Of a stretch of 64,000 nucleotides of DNA, positions 63,634 to 64,000 are shown piece after piece. Position 1 is the first letter of the stretch, and every line of letters starts with the position of its first letter. The position numbers and the translations under genes were made by a program. Under the pieces are notes generated by a model. The model was not told the origin of the DNA. It ran no database searches and saw only the letters and a list, made by a program, of their open reading frames with translations. The DNA lies in the NCBI GenBank assembly GCA_002085155.1, contig NASX01000010.1, positions 52,238-116,237 on the forward strand. The letters run 5' to 3'. This stretch comes from Sorangiineae bacterium NIC37A_2. Its GTDB lineage: Bacteria > Myxococcota_A > Polyangia > Polyangiales > Polyangiaceae.

Positions 63634-63819
63634 TTGGGGGCGTCTAGCGCGCAGCAGGTCCCATCCGCCACTCTTAACCTGAAAAATTCACACTCCGCCC
63701 GGGCCCGTTGCCCCATCTTCGCTGCAGTTCTCGTCGGGATCGTCGATCTTGGTCTCCCGCAGGGCCCCTCGCTCCTCACGCCTCGCGCTCCGCAGCCCAA
63801 AAGTCGGGCGCAGAATGTA

Positions 63820-63887
63820 CGTACGTCTCAACTATATTCGTACGCACGCCTCTCAAAGTCGTACGACCCGAATCAGATTGACGTACG
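63820..63887. promoter_or_regulatory. Phased array of four CGTACG palindromes
   Basis: CGTACG starts at 63820, 63839, 63860 and 63882, so the sites are 19, 21 and 22 bp apart, near two helical turns each. Flanks are partly shared (GTACGTACGT and ACGTACGT at the ends). This looks like a cooperative operator for a dimeric repressor or activator. Confidence 0.45.
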
Positions 63888-63911
63888 TAGCGCTGTGATG
63901 GCCGGAATCCC

Positions 63912-63953
63912 TCCGCCAGACCGCCCTTCCGCCAGACCGCTCTTCCGCCAGAC
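63912..63953. repeat. Three copies of a 16-bp tandem repeat
   Basis: TCCGCCAGACCGCCCT-like units begin at 63912, 63928 and 63944. The period is not a multiple of three, so the repeat is unlikely to be coding. Confidence 0.8.
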
Positions 63954-64000
63954 GTCTCCTCGCAACGTGCCTCCCCCTCTTGCCGCGGGCCGGAATCCCT

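Larger units (their letters stand above)
63634..64000. other. Regulatory and repeat region at window end
   Basis: 367 bp before and including the start of a gene that leaves the window. It holds four CGTACG palindromes (63820-63887), three 16-bp repeats (63912-63953) and a 13-bp repeat seen at 63900 and again at the last base. An ATG at 63898 opens a frame to the window end (MAGIPPPDRPSARPLFRQ...), but I cannot say whether it is coding. Confidence 0.5.

Overview
The window looks like chromosome of a high-GC Gram-negative bacterium, most likely a myxobacterium of the Polyangia type (inference). The support is compositional and architectural: many lipoproteins with long Gly/Ser/Thr linkers directly after the lipobox, a Ser/Thr kinase next to an FHA protein, TonB-dependent iron uptake, LigD/Ku end joining, and housekeeping genes (gap, pgk, leuCD, class I fumarase) scattered among accessory genes. 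There are no rRNA genes, no CRISPR array and no recognisable transposase or integrase. One intact tRNA gene (initiator tRNA-Met) is present.

Layout. 0.5-1.9 kb: secreted GH45 endoglucanase. 1.9-7.6 kb: a minus-strand non-homologous end-joining operon, ligD - small four-CxxC protein - ku (interrupted by two in-frame TGA codons) - ku - DUF72 gene. 7.6-12.6 kb: a parvulin-like/HupE pair, a polysaccharide deacetylase lipoprotein and a membrane glycosyltransferase. 12.7-15.8 kb: a translationally coupled YcaO-TfuA pair with a small lipoprotein and a Cys-rich peptide gene downstream. 15.8-22.4 kb: a metzincin-like protease, a kinase/ATPase/helical-repeat protein, an FHA regulator, a sigma-factor-like fragment and a trypsin-like protease. 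22.4-28.1 kb: two lipoprotein alpha/beta-hydrolases, a YdjM-type membrane hydrolase and a broken EGF/LRR lipoprotein gene. 28.1-28.9 kb: a repeat-rich intergenic region holding tRNA-fMet and a deleted copy of it.

29-32.6 kb: MFS exporter and an ABC-2 exporter pair. 32.7-40.1 kb: an iron locus (delta-60-type lipoprotein, imelysin, HTTM protein, FecA-like receptor) behind a Fur-like site. 40.4-49.6 kb: rRNA methylase-like gene, fumarase, HAD phosphatase, APH-like kinase, membrane patatin, YpfJ-like metallopeptidase and Rnk. 50.2-57.0 kb: gap, two DUF1232 genes, a VWA lipoprotein, a MarR gene with a palindromic operator, and leuCD. 57.0-63.6 kb: DNA methylase, YheT-type hydrolase, cytochrome P460-like lipoprotein, pgk, fatty-acid desaturase and site-2 protease. 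The last 200 bp hold a phased array of CGTACG palindromes before a gene that leaves the window.

The strongest unexplained structure is at 24990-26740. A lipoprotein gene is split into plus / minus / plus pieces. Flipping exactly 400 bp (25139-25538) and dropping a 5-bp filler (25539-25543) restores one 581-codon reading frame and a canonical EGF domain across the junction. This is either a small genomic inversion, possibly an invertible switch, or an assembly error. Other points of note are the doubly TGA-interrupted Ku, the TfuA-YcaO locus without an obvious substrate, and the internally deleted tRNA-fMet copy.
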